Positions 18,566-26,885 of a stretch of DNA of 57,065 bases are shown piece by piece (position 1 is the first letter of the stretch; every line of letters begins with the position of its first letter). Both the position numbers and the translations under genes were made by a program. Below the pieces are notes generated by a model. The model had not been told where the DNA came from and made no database searches. It saw only the letters and a list, made by a program, of their open reading frames with translations. The stretch covers positions 1 to 57,065 of the forward strand of contig NZ_PGVA01000032.1 of NCBI RefSeq assembly GCF_002860125.1, given 5' to 3'. The stretch is from Bacillus canaveralius. GTDB lineage: Bacteria; Bacillota; Bacilli; Bacillales; Cytobacillaceae.

Positions 18566-19323
18566 CACGATACCTGCACCCCCTCTGGATTTCCCATAAT
18601 GGACTTAATAACTGATTCCAGCGTGTATTGTTCAATCGAACGGTTATCAATGCATTTGCCTTCATGTAAAACCATAAGTCGGTCGCAAACTTCAAATAAA
18701 TCCTGAAGACGATGCGTTATTAAAATTACACTAACGCCTGTTTTCTTGACCTTATTAATTAACCCTAATACCATATTGACTTCCTTTACACCAAGGGCAG
18801 AAGTTGGCTCATCCAAAATTAATACCTTCGGTTGGAACACCATTGCTCTGGCAATTGCAACAGCTTGACGTTGTCCCCCTGACATATTTTGAACTGTCAA
18901 TTTGGTTGAAGATATATTAATTCCTAACTTTTCTAATTCTTCACGAGTTCGTTCATGCAGTTTTTTCTTATCAATTAATCTCCCGGCAAATTTAACTGGT
19001 TCTCGGCCAAGAAAGATATTATTTGCCACATTTAATGTATCGCATAGTGCTAAATCCTGGTAGACTGTTTCAATTTGTAAGTCTTTAGCATCTCTTGGCT
19101 TTTTAATCGAAACTTTTTGGCCATCAACATAGAACTCTCCTTGGTCAGGGATGATGACTCCACTTAATATTTTCATAAGTGTTGATTTCCCAGCGCCATT
19201 ATCACCAAGTAAACCAAGACACTCTCCTTTATATAAAGTCAAATCTACCCCTTGTAACGGTTTGACAGCACCAAAACTTTTCTGGATATTTTTCATTTGA
19301 ATCCGAATATCGTTTTTGGTCAT
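18565..19323 (-). CDS. Sugar ABC transporter ATP-binding protein (single domain)
   Basis: 252 aa, one ATPase cassette with Walker A GDNGAGKST at 40-48, a Q-loop (ETVYQDLALCD), the signature MSGGQRQAVAIARAM and Walker B VLILDEPTSALG. Ribose RbsA proteins are about 500 aa with two cassettes; this is the single-cassette FrcA-like form, which must act as a homodimer. ATG 19323 lies ten bases after GGGGGG. An intra-operon hairpin (19355-19384) separates it from the binding-protein gene upstream. Confidence 0.92.
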   Translation of the reverse strand: MTKNDIRIQMKNIQKSFGAVKPLQGVDLTLYKGECLGLLGDNGAGKSTLMKILSGVIIPDQGEFYVDGQKVSIKKPRDAKDLQIETVYQDLALCDTLNVANNIFLGREPVKFAGRLIDKKKLHERTREELEKLGINISSTKLTVQNMSGGQRQAVAIARAMVFQPKVLILDEPTSALGVKEVNMVLGLINKVKKTGVSVILITHRLQDLFEVCDRLMVLHEGKCIDNRSIEQYTLESVIKSIMGNPEGVQVS

Positions 19324-19354
19324 TATTAGGTATCCCCCCTTAATTTTCAAAAAA

Positions 19355-19384
19355 GCGGAAAAGCTGGATTAACTACTTTTCCGC
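19355..19384 (-). terminator. Intra-operon terminator/attenuator after the binding-protein gene
   Basis: On the minus strand GCGGAAAAG, a 12-base loop, CTTTTCCGC, then TTTTTT: a textbook intrinsic terminator. It lies between the binding-protein stop (19395) and the ATPase start (19323). Partial read-through would make more binding protein than membrane components, a common design in ABC operons. Confidence 0.8.
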
Positions 19385-19394
19385 AGGACATCAT

Positions 19395-20378
19395 TTATTC
19401 AAAAGAACCTCTAAATTCATCGACATTGTCTTTTGTAACAATCGTAACCGGTACATTTAGTTGTTTCTCTACTTTTTCTCCATCTATTAATTTTTTTGCT
19501 GCTTTGACTGCTTCACTGCCAAATTCATAAGGATGCTGTTGTAGAACGGCCTCTACAAATCCTTCATCAATGCCTTCAATTACTTGCTTACTTAGATCCC
19601 ATCCAAATAGTTTAACTCTATCCTCTGCTTTTTGAGAACGGACTGCTGATACCATTCCTATAAAAGCAGGTTCCCCGGTAGCAAATGCAAAAGTTAAATC
19701 TGGAGATCCAGTCAATAAGTTTTCAGATGCGGCAAGTGCTTTTTCCTGAACATTCTCCCCGTCAACTGTATTGACGATTTGAAGATTGTCATTTCCTGAA
19801 ACAGTATCCTTAAATCCATCTTCACGCTTAATTTGAATTTCCGAATTTAAAGCACCTACAGTTCCTAACTTAACAGGCTTTCCATCCCATTCACTTTTTA
19901 GATAGTCGTTGAAATATTCGCCAAGCTCTACACTAGATTCATAGTTATCCACACCAATTTGTACATCGACTGCGTCACTTTCAATCACAGAATCGACTGA
20001 AATAATGTGAATTCCTGCCTCTTTTGCTTGTTCAACAACAGATTCCATTCCCTTAGAATCAATGGCATTTACAATAATCGCATCAACACCAGAACTAATA
20101 AAATCTTCCACTGAATTATGCTGTGCCACTGTATCATTATTCGCATTAAATACTGTAAAATTAACCCCTAATTCATCTGCAGCTTTTTCAGCACCCTTGA
20201 CCATATCAGTAAAAAACAGTGCTTCCTGGTTAATAACTGTCATAGCAATTGTAATACCATCATCTTTAGATGAATCCCCATCCGGCTTAGTACTTCCTGA
20301 AGTATCATCTACTTGCCCACAAGCTGCTAAAAATAACAACAACATCCCGATTAAGCTACAACTAACCAATTTTTTCAT
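19395..20378 (-). CDS. Sugar ABC transporter substrate-binding lipoprotein (RbsB family)
   Basis: 327 aa. A signal peptide ends in the lipobox LAAC, lipidated at Cys20, followed by a Ser/Asp-rich linker. The mature part is a periplasmic-binding-protein type 1 fold: VDAIIVNAIDSKG in the first lobe, and FAFATGEPAFIGM plus KLFGWDLSKQ in the second. It delivers a sugar or sugar derivative to the permease at 17552. The start at 20378 follows GGGGG nine bases upstream, inside the end of the kinase gene. Confidence 0.92.
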   Translation of the reverse strand: MKKLVSCSLIGMLLLFLAACGQVDDTSGSTKPDGDSSKDDGITIAMTVINQEALFFTDMVKGAEKAADELGVNFTVFNANNDTVAQHNSVEDFISSGVDAIIVNAIDSKGMESVVEQAKEAGIHIISVDSVIESDAVDVQIGVDNYESSVELGEYFNDYLKSEWDGKPVKLGTVGALNSEIQIKREDGFKDTVSGNDNLQIVNTVDGENVQEKALAASENLLTGSPDLTFAFATGEPAFIGMVSAVRSQKAEDRVKLFGWDLSKQVIEGIDEGFVEAVLQQHPYEFGSEAVKAAKKLIDGEKVEKQLNVPVTIVTKDNVDEFRGSFE

Positions 20379-21310
20379 TTTTCATAATCCCCCTTTTTTA
20401 TAAATCCTTCTACTTCCTTTTGATTTGGAAGAGATGGTTGAGCACCTTTTCGTGTTACAGAAATCGCAGCAGCAACAACTGCTTTTTTAGTGGCTTGCAG
20501 TAAATCTTTTTCTTCTAGCCAATACGTTACGAGCGCACCGCAAAAGCAGTCACCAGCAGCAGTAGTATCAACAGGATGGACCTTTGGAGAAGGCACTTGA
20601 TAGATTCCGTTTTTGTCACCAATAATGGCCCCTTCAGCCCCTAAGGTTAAAACAACCTGTGAATGGCCTTCTTCCAGCAATTGTTTTACGGCTAATTTAG
20701 CATTTGCGATGTTCGATACACTAAAGCCTGTTATTTGTCCGGCTTCAACTTCATTTATAATAAGAAAATCAACTAATCTCCTTATCTGAGGATCTATGGC
20801 AACAACAGGTGCTAAATTTAAGAAGATAGGGATATTGATTTTCTTTAACGCAAGAATAATGGTATTGGCGACATCTAATGGCATCTCTAATTGCAGCAGG
20901 GCAGCTCCTGCACCGTGTGCAGTTTCTAGAGAAGCAAGCACCTCTTCCTTCGTTAATTCTTTGTTCGCATTTTGGTTGGTAATAATCATGTTTTGCCCTG
21001 CATGATCAACAATGATAAGAGATGAACCTGTAGCAGTTTTCTCAGAGGAAAAAACATAATCGAGTGAAATGCCTTCTTCTAAAAATTTCTCCTTCAATAA
21101 ACTTGCATAAGGATCTTTTCCGACCTTTCCAACCAGTGCTACCTGTTTTCCTAAACGTTGAGCGGCTACAGCCTGATTAGCTGCCTTTCCCCCAGGAATC
21201 TGGCGGAAGTCTATGGAAGCGAGTGTTTCTCCGATGTCAGGAAAACGGCTAACGTAAGCAACCAGGTCTATGTTGATCGTTCCAATAACGATAACATCTG
21301 TTTTTATCAA
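20375..21310 (-). CDS. PfkB-family sugar kinase (ribokinase-like)
   Basis: 311 aa. An N-terminal GTINIDLVAYVSRFPDIGET and FRQIPGGKAANQAVAAQRLG form the family signature 1. VDTTAAGDCFCGALVTYWL carries the anion hole and catalytic Asp of signature 2. It phosphorylates a sugar with ATP. TTG 21310 is used, nine bases after GGGGGAG. The stop overlaps the binding-protein start. It is one of two PfkB kinases in the operon and they differ clearly in sequence, so they probably act on different intermediates. Confidence 0.88.
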   Translation of the reverse strand: MIKTDVIVIGTINIDLVAYVSRFPDIGETLASIDFRQIPGGKAANQAVAAQRLGKQVALVGKVGKDPYASLLKEKFLEEGISLDYVFSSEKTATGSSLIIVDHAGQNMIITNQNANKELTKEEVLASLETAHGAGAALLQLEMPLDVANTIILALKKINIPIFLNLAPVVAIDPQIRRLVDFLIINEVEAGQITGFSVSNIANAKLAVKQLLEEGHSQVVLTLGAEGAIIGDKNGIYQVPSPKVHPVDTTAAGDCFCGALVTYWLEEKDLLQATKKAVVAAAISVTRKGAQPSLPNQKEVEGFIKKGDYEK

Positions 21311-21327
21311 GCAAACCGACTCCCCCT

Positions 21328-22167
21328 TTATCGAACTTTTTTTACCTCACTCATAAATTTTATTACTTCCTCCTTGGACACAGGATTCCACCACTCTCCC
21401 CCTTCTTTTAATGAGCTTCCTATAATACATCCATCAGCTAATGAGAGTATCTTTGCAGCATTATTTACTGTCATTCCACTTCCAACTATAACTGGAAGAC
21501 TGGTATGATATTTAATGCCTTCTATTTCAGTTAATTCTGTTTCATTACCAGTACGTGTACCTGTGGCTATTAAAACATCCGCATCAAAGAAGATGTTGTC
21601 ATGTGTTTGATCGGCCAGGTTCCTATCAGCTATAATCGAATGGCTTCCATGCTTTACATGGACATCAACAAACATCCTGATATCCTCGCCTTTTATTTGT
21701 GAGCGATATCTGGCAGCCTTTGCCGACGCTCCTTCTACAAACCCTTCATTTGCGATATACGCGTTTACCCATTGGTTTACCCTTACAAATGTCAGGTCTG
21801 CTGCTTTAGCAACAGCAAGTGCCTGGATCGCTCCATTGGCCAAGCAATTAATCCCGATTGGCAAATCCGTATGTGTTTTTAATCGATTCGCTACAGAGGT
21901 CATGGCTGCAACAGTTTCAAACCCAATGTCTTCTGGTTTTGAGAAAGGGATATCCCATGCATTTTCAATGATTAAACCGTCAACACCACCCTCCTCGAGG
22001 GCAGCTGCATCTCTTATCGCCCAATCATACACTTCATCTAATTTGCCCCCTTTAAAATGGGGAGCCCCTGGCAATGGCCGAAGATGAACCATTCCAATTA
22101 CCGCACGATCCTGGTTGAAAATTTCCTTAATATAATTAGGTTTGGCAGGAAAGATTTTATTTGACAT
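21328..22167 (-). CDS. BtpA/SgcQ-family protein
   Basis: 279 aa with a TIM-barrel-like pattern. VIGMVHLRPLPGAP near residue 25, GVDGLIIENAWDIPF near 65 and the late VIVGSGMTVNNAAKIL are conserved in this family. BtpA was named for a photosystem I biogenesis factor in cyanobacteria. In non-photosynthetic bacteria SgcQ-type members sit in sugar operons and their reaction is unassigned. Here the flanking genes are kinases and an importer, so a role on a phospho-sugar is inferred. ATG 22167 follows AAGGAGG. Confidence 0.85.
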   Translation of the reverse strand: MSNKIFPAKPNYIKEIFNQDRAVIGMVHLRPLPGAPHFKGGKLDEVYDWAIRDAAALEEGGVDGLIIENAWDIPFSKPEDIGFETVAAMTSVANRLKTHTDLPIGINCLANGAIQALAVAKAADLTFVRVNQWVNAYIANEGFVEGASAKAARYRSQIKGEDIRMFVDVHVKHGSHSIIADRNLADQTHDNIFFDADVLIATGTRTGNETELTEIEGIKYHTSLPVIVGSGMTVNNAAKILSLADGCIIGSSLKEGGEWWNPVSKEEVIKFMSEVKKVR

Positions 22168-22198
22168 ATTTCCTCCTTTTTGATTTTCTACTTGTTTG

Positions 22199-22936
22199 TT
22201 AGTTCTGTTTTAGATAGTTTAATAGACGCACCCAAATTGGCTGATAATACTCCCATTCCATAAATTCTGTAGTCCCCCAATGTGGAGCACAATCACTCGC
22301 AAATGCAGCTGTTTTCCCTTTCCCATAACTTCCCAGTACAATAAAAGGGTCTTCTTGGATTTTAACTAACACTTCTGCTTCTTTTTTTGCTTTGAATTTG
22401 TTATAGCCAAGGAAGGCAGGCCAATTTTCAATATTTTCAGTTATTTTATGTTTCAAAATGGTCTTGGGGTTGGCGCCCTGAGGGATTTCAACCCGATCAT
22501 CAGCATCCAGCATTTCAACAGGGAGTACTTCAGCTAATACTGTATTTTTATAATTTGCTTTGCCCTCGATGCCCATAAAGGACAAAAAGCCGCCAATCAT
22601 CAGTAAACCTCCGCCATTCTCGACATATTCACGAATTAACCCTAAAGCATTCGGAACAACCTCCATTTGATAAAAGGTTGGGTTCTGCAGGAGAAACGTA
22701 TTGCTGCCAATATCACTAAGTACAATAGCATCATATTTCTTTAATTCTTCAATCTCCTTCGGAAATCGAACTTGGACTTCGTGTGCCGGCATATAGTCAA
22801 CCTCGATACCGGCTTGTTTTAAACAACTTAATAAGTATGTAGCACCTTCTTCGTATTTTGTTGAGGTAAAGCTATCATATCCTTTTGAGTGAATCATATG
22901 AATCACCCAGGATTCCCCTATAAATAGTATTTTCAT
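22199..22936 (-). CDS. Putative glutamine amidotransferase-like protein
   Basis: 245 aa. Resembles the GATase1-like family with a flavodoxin-like alpha/beta core: MKILFIGES, YDAIVLSDIGSNTFL, ENGGGLLMIGG and GSYGKGKTAAFASDCAPHWG. The nucleophile-elbow position reads GGGLLMIGG with no cysteine, so amidotransferase activity is doubtful. It could be a binding or trimer-forming relative. ATG 22936 follows AAAGGAG eight bases upstream. It sits between a PfkB kinase and BtpA in the operon; its job is unknown. Confidence 0.65.
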   Translation of the reverse strand: MKILFIGESWVIHMIHSKGYDSFTSTKYEEGATYLLSCLKQAGIEVDYMPAHEVQVRFPKEIEELKKYDAIVLSDIGSNTFLLQNPTFYQMEVVPNALGLIREYVENGGGLLMIGGFLSFMGIEGKANYKNTVLAEVLPVEMLDADDRVEIPQGANPKTILKHKITENIENWPAFLGYNKFKAKKEAEVLVKIQEDPFIVLGSYGKGKTAAFASDCAPHWGTTEFMEWEYYQPIWVRLLNYLKQN

Positions 22937-22950
22937 TGTATAAACTCCTT

Positions 22951-23880
22951 TCATTTTTTATAATTTAGATTTTTTTCAAACTCACGAACATCATCCAATG
23001 TAGGCATGCTTGATTGAGCACCGTATTTAGAAACAGACAATGCTGCTGTTTTATTTGCTAATTTAATGGCATCAGTAATGGAGTCCCCTCTGCCTAATGC
23101 AAAAGCCAGTGCGCCATTGAAACAATCCCCTGCACCAGTCGTATCTACAACAGGAACCTGGTAAGCCGGAAATGTTATCAACTCTTGTTTAGCCGCTTTA
23201 TAAACGGAACCCTCAGACCCAATTGTTGTCACAACATGCTGAACTCCTTTTTCCAAAAGCATATCTATCCGCTGATTAAAGTTATAGCCTTCAGTTTTTT
23301 TGTTTGTAAGAAGTCTTAATTCTGTGTCATTAGGTGTTATGATATCAACTTTTTGTAATAAATCGTCTGAAAGCTCTTGGGCAGGAGCTGGATTCAAGAT
23401 TACTGTTTTATTGAATGTTTTGGCCATACTTACCGCATAATTAACCGTTTCTAAAGGAACTTCCATTTGGATAAGAATAATGTCAGACTCCCTTATTTTG
23501 GCTTGATTTAAATCAATATCTTCTTTTGTGCAATGAGCATTTGCACCTTGAATGACAATAATTCGATTATCAGCATTTTCCAGCAAAATAATCGCTAACC
23601 CGCTTGATTCCCCTCCAACCGTTTTGATTGAAGAAATGTCAACCTGATCTTTCTTTAAGATTTCTTTTAACCTATCACCGTATAAATCATCACCGACAGC
23701 TCCGATCATCGTTACCTCTGCTCCAAGTCGTGAAGCTGCAACTGCTTGATTGGCTCCTTTCCCACCTGAAAAATATTCCACACTTTCTCCAAGAATGGTT
23801 TCTCCCCTATTTGGAAACCTGGAGGACTTGACCAATAAATCCATATTTAGACTGCCTATAACCGTTATTTTAGGTTTCAT
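22951..23880 (-). CDS. rbsK: Ribokinase-like PfkB kinase
   Basis: 309 aa. NMDLLVKSSRFPNRGETILGE and YFSGGKGANQAVAASRLGAE form signature 1; VDTTGAGDCFNGALAFALG is the catalytic signature 2 with the GAGD anion hole. It phosphorylates ribose or a similar pentose with ATP. ATG 23880 is chosen because GGAGAG lies five bases upstream; a preceding ATG is too close. The gene overlaps the LacI gene by 11 bp, so regulator and kinase are coupled. Sequence is closer to classical RbsK than the other kinase in the operon. Confidence 0.85.
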   Translation of the reverse strand: MKPKITVIGSLNMDLLVKSSRFPNRGETILGESVEYFSGGKGANQAVAASRLGAEVTMIGAVGDDLYGDRLKEILKKDQVDISSIKTVGGESSGLAIILLENADNRIIVIQGANAHCTKEDIDLNQAKIRESDIILIQMEVPLETVNYAVSMAKTFNKTVILNPAPAQELSDDLLQKVDIITPNDTELRLLTNKKTEGYNFNQRIDMLLEKGVQHVVTTIGSEGSVYKAAKQELITFPAYQVPVVDTTGAGDCFNGALAFALGRGDSITDAIKLANKTAALSVSKYGAQSSMPTLDDVREFEKNLNYKK

Positions 23881-24886
23881 CATTTCTCTCCAATTTTTGC
23901 GTCGATTCACGTACTACCAGCGTTGCATCCAGCTTGATTAGCTTTTCCCGAAAAAAAGAATGCTCTATGTAGTGAATGAGGTTTTCAGCGGCTAATTTTC
24001 CTATTTCATAAGTTGGCTGCACTACCGTAGTTATTTCGGGAGTTGTAATTTCCGTTAGTTTTATGCCATCAAACCCACATACTGCAACTTTTTCTGGCAC
24101 TCTTATACCTTTTCGGTACAGTACCTTTAATGCCCCAATAGCATTCATATCATTTCCGGCGAAAATCGCATCTAAATCCGGATGATCATGCAATAACTTT
24201 TTCGTAGCTTCCATCCCTCCTTCAATTGAAAAATTCCCCGGGGCCAGTAAGCTTGGAGTATACCAAGGGAGGTTTTTAACTGCATCTTCATAGGCCCTGA
24301 GGCGTTGGCGTGCTGTACTAATTTCCTGCGGCCCATATATATGGGCGATTTTTTTGCAGCCAATCTCAACTAAATGCTTCACAGCTTTTTTGGCACCTTC
24401 GTAATTATCAACAAGAATTTCGCACTCTATTTCCATTTCAGGAACTCGATCTAAAACAACCATTGGTATTTTTGATTGCCTGATTTTCAATGCGTCTTCT
24501 GGATTAAGTGCGCCCGCAGCAAAAATAATCCCATCAACATATTTTTGTTTCAGTAAATCAACATACAGTTTCTTTCTCCCACCCATCTTTTCATAATTAC
24601 ATAAAATTAAAGTGAAACCTTTGGAATTAGCATAATCTTCCGCACCCTTGGCCAATGTAGAAAAAAACGGATTCGTTATATCTGGAACAAATAAAGCAAC
24701 TGTCTTCGTTTTCTTAACAGTTAAACTTCTTGCAACTTCGTTTGGTTCGTAATTCAATAACTTGATAGCTTCTTCAATTTTCTTCTTTGTTTCTAAACCT
24801 ACATAACCTTTAGAATTAAGCACTCTAGAAACAGTAGCGATTGACACTTCGGCTAATTTTGCGACATCTCTTATGGTTGCAGTCAC
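23870..24886 (-). CDS. LacI-family repressor of the ribose-type operon
   Basis: 338 aa. The N-terminal helix-turn-helix TIRDVAKLAEVSIATVSRVLN and hinge are followed by a type 1 periplasmic-binding fold (VALFVPDITNPFFSTLAKGAE to DGIKLTEITTPEITTVVQP). GTG 24886 lies nine bases after AAAGGTG. Three copies of a CCGG-centred operator lie directly upstream (24913-25060), so autorepression and control of the whole downstream operon are likely. The effector is unknown. Confidence 0.9.
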   Translation of the reverse strand: MTATIRDVAKLAEVSIATVSRVLNSKGYVGLETKKKIEEAIKLLNYEPNEVARSLTVKKTKTVALFVPDITNPFFSTLAKGAEDYANSKGFTLILCNYEKMGGRKKLYVDLLKQKYVDGIIFAAGALNPEDALKIRQSKIPMVVLDRVPEMEIECEILVDNYEGAKKAVKHLVEIGCKKIAHIYGPQEISTARQRLRAYEDAVKNLPWYTPSLLAPGNFSIEGGMEATKKLLHDHPDLDAIFAGNDMNAIGALKVLYRKGIRVPEKVAVCGFDGIKLTEITTPEITTVVQPTYEIGKLAAENLIHYIEHSFFREKLIKLDATLVVRESTQKLERNDET

Positions 24887-24910
24887 TTTTTCCAACACCT
24901 TTTACAAGAA

Positions 24911-25060
24911 TAGTAAACCGGTTACACATTGGTCATATACTCACTATTTTTATGTATTACATCTTATTTTGAAATATAGTAAACCGGTTACACATTGGTT
25001 ATATACTCATTATTTTTATGTATTACATCTTAATTTCGAATAATAGTAAACCGGTTACAC
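24911..25060. repeat. Three tandem 66-67 bp repeats, each with a LacI-type operator
   Basis: The sequence TAGTAAACCGGTTACACATT recurs at 24911, 24977 and 25044. The first two units are nearly identical over their full length, including the tracts TATACTCA and TTTTTATGTATTACATCTTA; the third is complete only around the operator. The palindromic core GTAAACCGGTTACAC lies at 24913-24927, 24979-24993 and 25046-25060. This is a regulatory array for the LacI gene at 23870, made by duplication of an operator-promoter segment. Confidence 0.85.
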
Positions 25061-25215
25061 ATTCTACTAAAAAATAAGTGAGAAATTATTGTTAAGATAA
25101 TTATATTTTTTAGGACTGGTTACGCCCAGCACTTTGTAAGATTTTATGACAAAGAATTTAAAATTTTCCTACTTTTTTGAACTTATACCATAAATATATG
25201 AGTTAGAAATTAATT

Positions 25216-25229
25216 TGTCAACGCTTACA
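25216..25229. promoter_or_regulatory. cre-like catabolite-control site
   Basis: TGTCAACGCTTACA matches the CcpA cre consensus TGWAANCGNTNWCA with one mismatch. It lies about 330 bp upstream of the LacI start and 155 bp upstream of the nearest operator. CcpA control of the ribose-type operon is plausible but the distance is long. Confidence 0.4.
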
Positions 25230-25474
25230 TTAATAAAAGTATAGATTAAGAAATTACAGGAAAACAAATTTATGCTGTTTCGTCGGGGAGGAGGACTGGA
25301 ATTAAAAAATCCCAGTAGTGTTGGAGAACGAACCTTACTACCATACAGACAGATTTTTAATAAAACGAAAGTGTCTCATTCTCCGGAAACTTAGTTTCAG
25401 AAGTTTGAGCTAGCAATGAGATTCACACAGTGACGCTGATACTACAAGCCCTGCCTGATTTGCATAAACATACA
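25230..25474. other. Intergenic region, no confident gene
   Basis: A plus-strand frame of about 40 codons (25274-25394) has GGAGG inside rather than before it and resembles nothing. An imperfect inverted repeat around 25369-25428 (GTCTCATT with AATGAGA) could fold. Nothing else is recognised. Confidence 0.35.
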
Positions 25475-25504
25475 ACAAGGAACAGCAAACAAGCCGTCCC
25501 TTGT
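25475..25504 (-). terminator. Terminator of the selenoprotein pair
   Basis: On the minus strand ACAAGGGACGGC, loop TTGTTT, GCTGTTCCTTGT: a 12-bp stem with two G-U pairs, 18 bp after the stop of the GrdB-like gene. The tract after it is only moderately T-rich (TGTATGTTTAT), so efficiency is uncertain. Confidence 0.65.
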
Positions 25505-25522
25505 CGTGACATATTAGTGTTA

Positions 25523-26224
25523 CTAATAACTTGGAAAATCCACCTCGTGAATATTCCCCGGCTCTTGTCTTTCAGGTATTTCAGCAAGAGCCGCCTCTAA
25601 CACTTTCCTTTGTGTTTCTTTATCATGCGGCTTTCCTAACGAGTGCCCAAATTCAAAGCCTTTTGGATGAATAGCCCGCGGAGGTCTCATCAAACTGGAT
25701 TGTTCAACATCCAGCGTGATTAAAGTTGTTGGAATTCCCTGTGATTCAATACCACGCTGCACTGTAACTACAGTGCGATGACAGAGCGGTCAGCCGGCCG
25801 TTAAAAGGACCGCATCCGCTTTTGAGCGAACCACTTCTTTTACGAGCGCTGGAATGGTTTCTTTATTAATCTTATTCAATCTCATGGAATATCCCATCAT
25901 GGTTAGATGTTTTTCAGCTACTCCGCCAAGGTCTCCATCGTCGACCATTTCTCTTAAACGGTCGATTGGAAAGACGGTGTTAATATCCTCTTTGGGAGCA
26001 TCTGTATTATAATGCTCCTTTGGTGCTGCATGGGTAACGGTTAAATCCTTTGAGTCAACATCTCCAGGAATGATGCGGAACGTTGCATCCCCTTCGGCAG
26101 GATCAGTGTTATAAGGCTCCTGATCCTTCAGGTGTACCCCGGAGGTTGAAACGATCATGATTGTCATTTCATTCAACGGTTTGCTGCTGGGTGTATATGG
26201 GATAGCTTTTCTTGAGAGTTCCAT
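25523..26224 (-). CDS. GrdB-like selenoprotein (glycine/betaine/sarcosine/D-proline reductase family), in-frame UGA
   Basis: Read through the UGA at 25792-25790 the frame gives 233 aa with selenocysteine at 145, in the context LLTAG-U-PLCHRTVVTVQR. This is where the selenoprotein B subunits of glycine and D-proline reductases carry Sec and a nearby Cys. The N-terminus (MIVSTSGVHLKDQEPYN) and the segment VDSKDLTVTHAAPKEHYN also fit the family. A hairpin at 25759-25776 fits a bacterial SECIS. At 233 aa it is about half the length of a classical GrdB. ATG 26224 follows AAGGAGG. Probably an accessory redox enzyme with the adjacent Sec-peroxiredoxin; the substrate is not known. Confidence 0.85.
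25759..25776 (-). promoter_or_regulatory. Putative bacterial SECIS hairpin for the GrdB-like gene
   Basis: On the minus strand GCACTGT-AGTT-ACAGTGC: a 7-bp perfect stem with a 4-nt loop holding G at position 2, and 20 nt between the UGA and the loop. Established bSECIS rules ask for a small apical loop with G in its first two bases, 16-37 nt after the UGA. This fits. Confidence 0.7.
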
Positions 26225-26263
26225 ACACAGCCTCCTTATTTTCTGCTTTTTAAAAGTACTTGC

Positions 26264-26764
26264 TTAGAGTTTGCGTAAAACATCAAACAACTCTTCATTA
26301 TCTGGCTGCCTGTCGATTGGATGAACATCAATCCACTGGATGATACCTTCTTTATCAATGATAAAGAGGGCACGTTCTGAAGCTCCGTATGCTGGTTCAT
26401 TTTTATTTTTGCGAAGGACACCGTATTTTTCCGAAACTTCTCCGTGCGGATAAAAATCAGAACAGAGCGGATAGGACACTCCGCCAATTGATTTTTGCCA
26501 TGCCTCATGACTGTGCACACTATCAACTGAAATACCCAGGACCTGGGTATCAAAATCTTCAAAACGAGGAAGATCATCCTCGTATGAAGGCATTTGCGCG
26601 CCTCAAACCGGGGTCCAATCTAGAGGGTAAAAACATATGAATACATTTTTGGATCCGCGATAATCACTCAAAGTAACCGTGCGATTACCATGGGCTTCCA
26701 ATGTGAAATCAGGTGCTTGATCACCTACTTTTAAGGTGCTTGTTTCAGTAGCTCCTTGTGGCAT
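26264..26764 (-). CDS. Selenocysteine peroxiredoxin, in-frame UGA
   Basis: Through the UGA at 26605-26603 the frame is 166 aa. The N-terminus PQGATETSTLKVGDQAPDFT, the FYPLDWTPV-U-GAQMPSYE active site with Sec54 at the peroxidatic position, and SDFYPHGEVSEKYGVLR are clear marks of an AhpE/BCP-like peroxiredoxin. A later Cys (PLCSDF) may be the resolving residue. It reduces peroxides in the cytosol using thiols. ATG 26764 follows GGAGAG. It precedes the GrdB-like gene by 39 bp in the same direction, so the two are probably co-transcribed. A conventional reading would see a truncated 109-aa protein starting at 26593. Confidence 0.9.
26564..26583 (-). promoter_or_regulatory. Putative bacterial SECIS hairpin for the peroxiredoxin
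   Basis: On the minus strand ACGAGGA-TGATCT-TCCTCGT: a 7-bp perfect stem and 6-nt loop with G at loop position 2, with 26 nt between the UGA and the loop. It lies wholly within coding sequence downstream of the UGA, as bSECIS elements do. Confidence 0.7.
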
Positions 26765-26885
26765 ATTAACTCTCCTTTCTTGTTATTCTTTCATGCTCAA
26801 CAATGTTTATTATCGGCTACTGCTTTCAGCTTTAACCTCTAAAATATGCAAAATTTACATCCGGCAGGTGCTCTTTAACAGAAAA

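Noticed and set aside
24911-25060. CRISPR-like array
   Set aside because: Only three units, repeated part includes a palindromic LacI operator, the intervening sequence is itself repeated, and no cas genes are present.
25274-25394. 40-codon plus-strand frame upstream of the ribose-type operator array
   Set aside because: No ribosome-binding site ahead of the ATG and no recognisable sequence.
25790-26605. Reading the UGA codons in the peroxiredoxin and GrdB-like genes as frameshifts or decay
   Set aside because: Frame is kept before and after both UGAs, both fall exactly at known Sec positions, and both have SECIS-like hairpins at the right distance.
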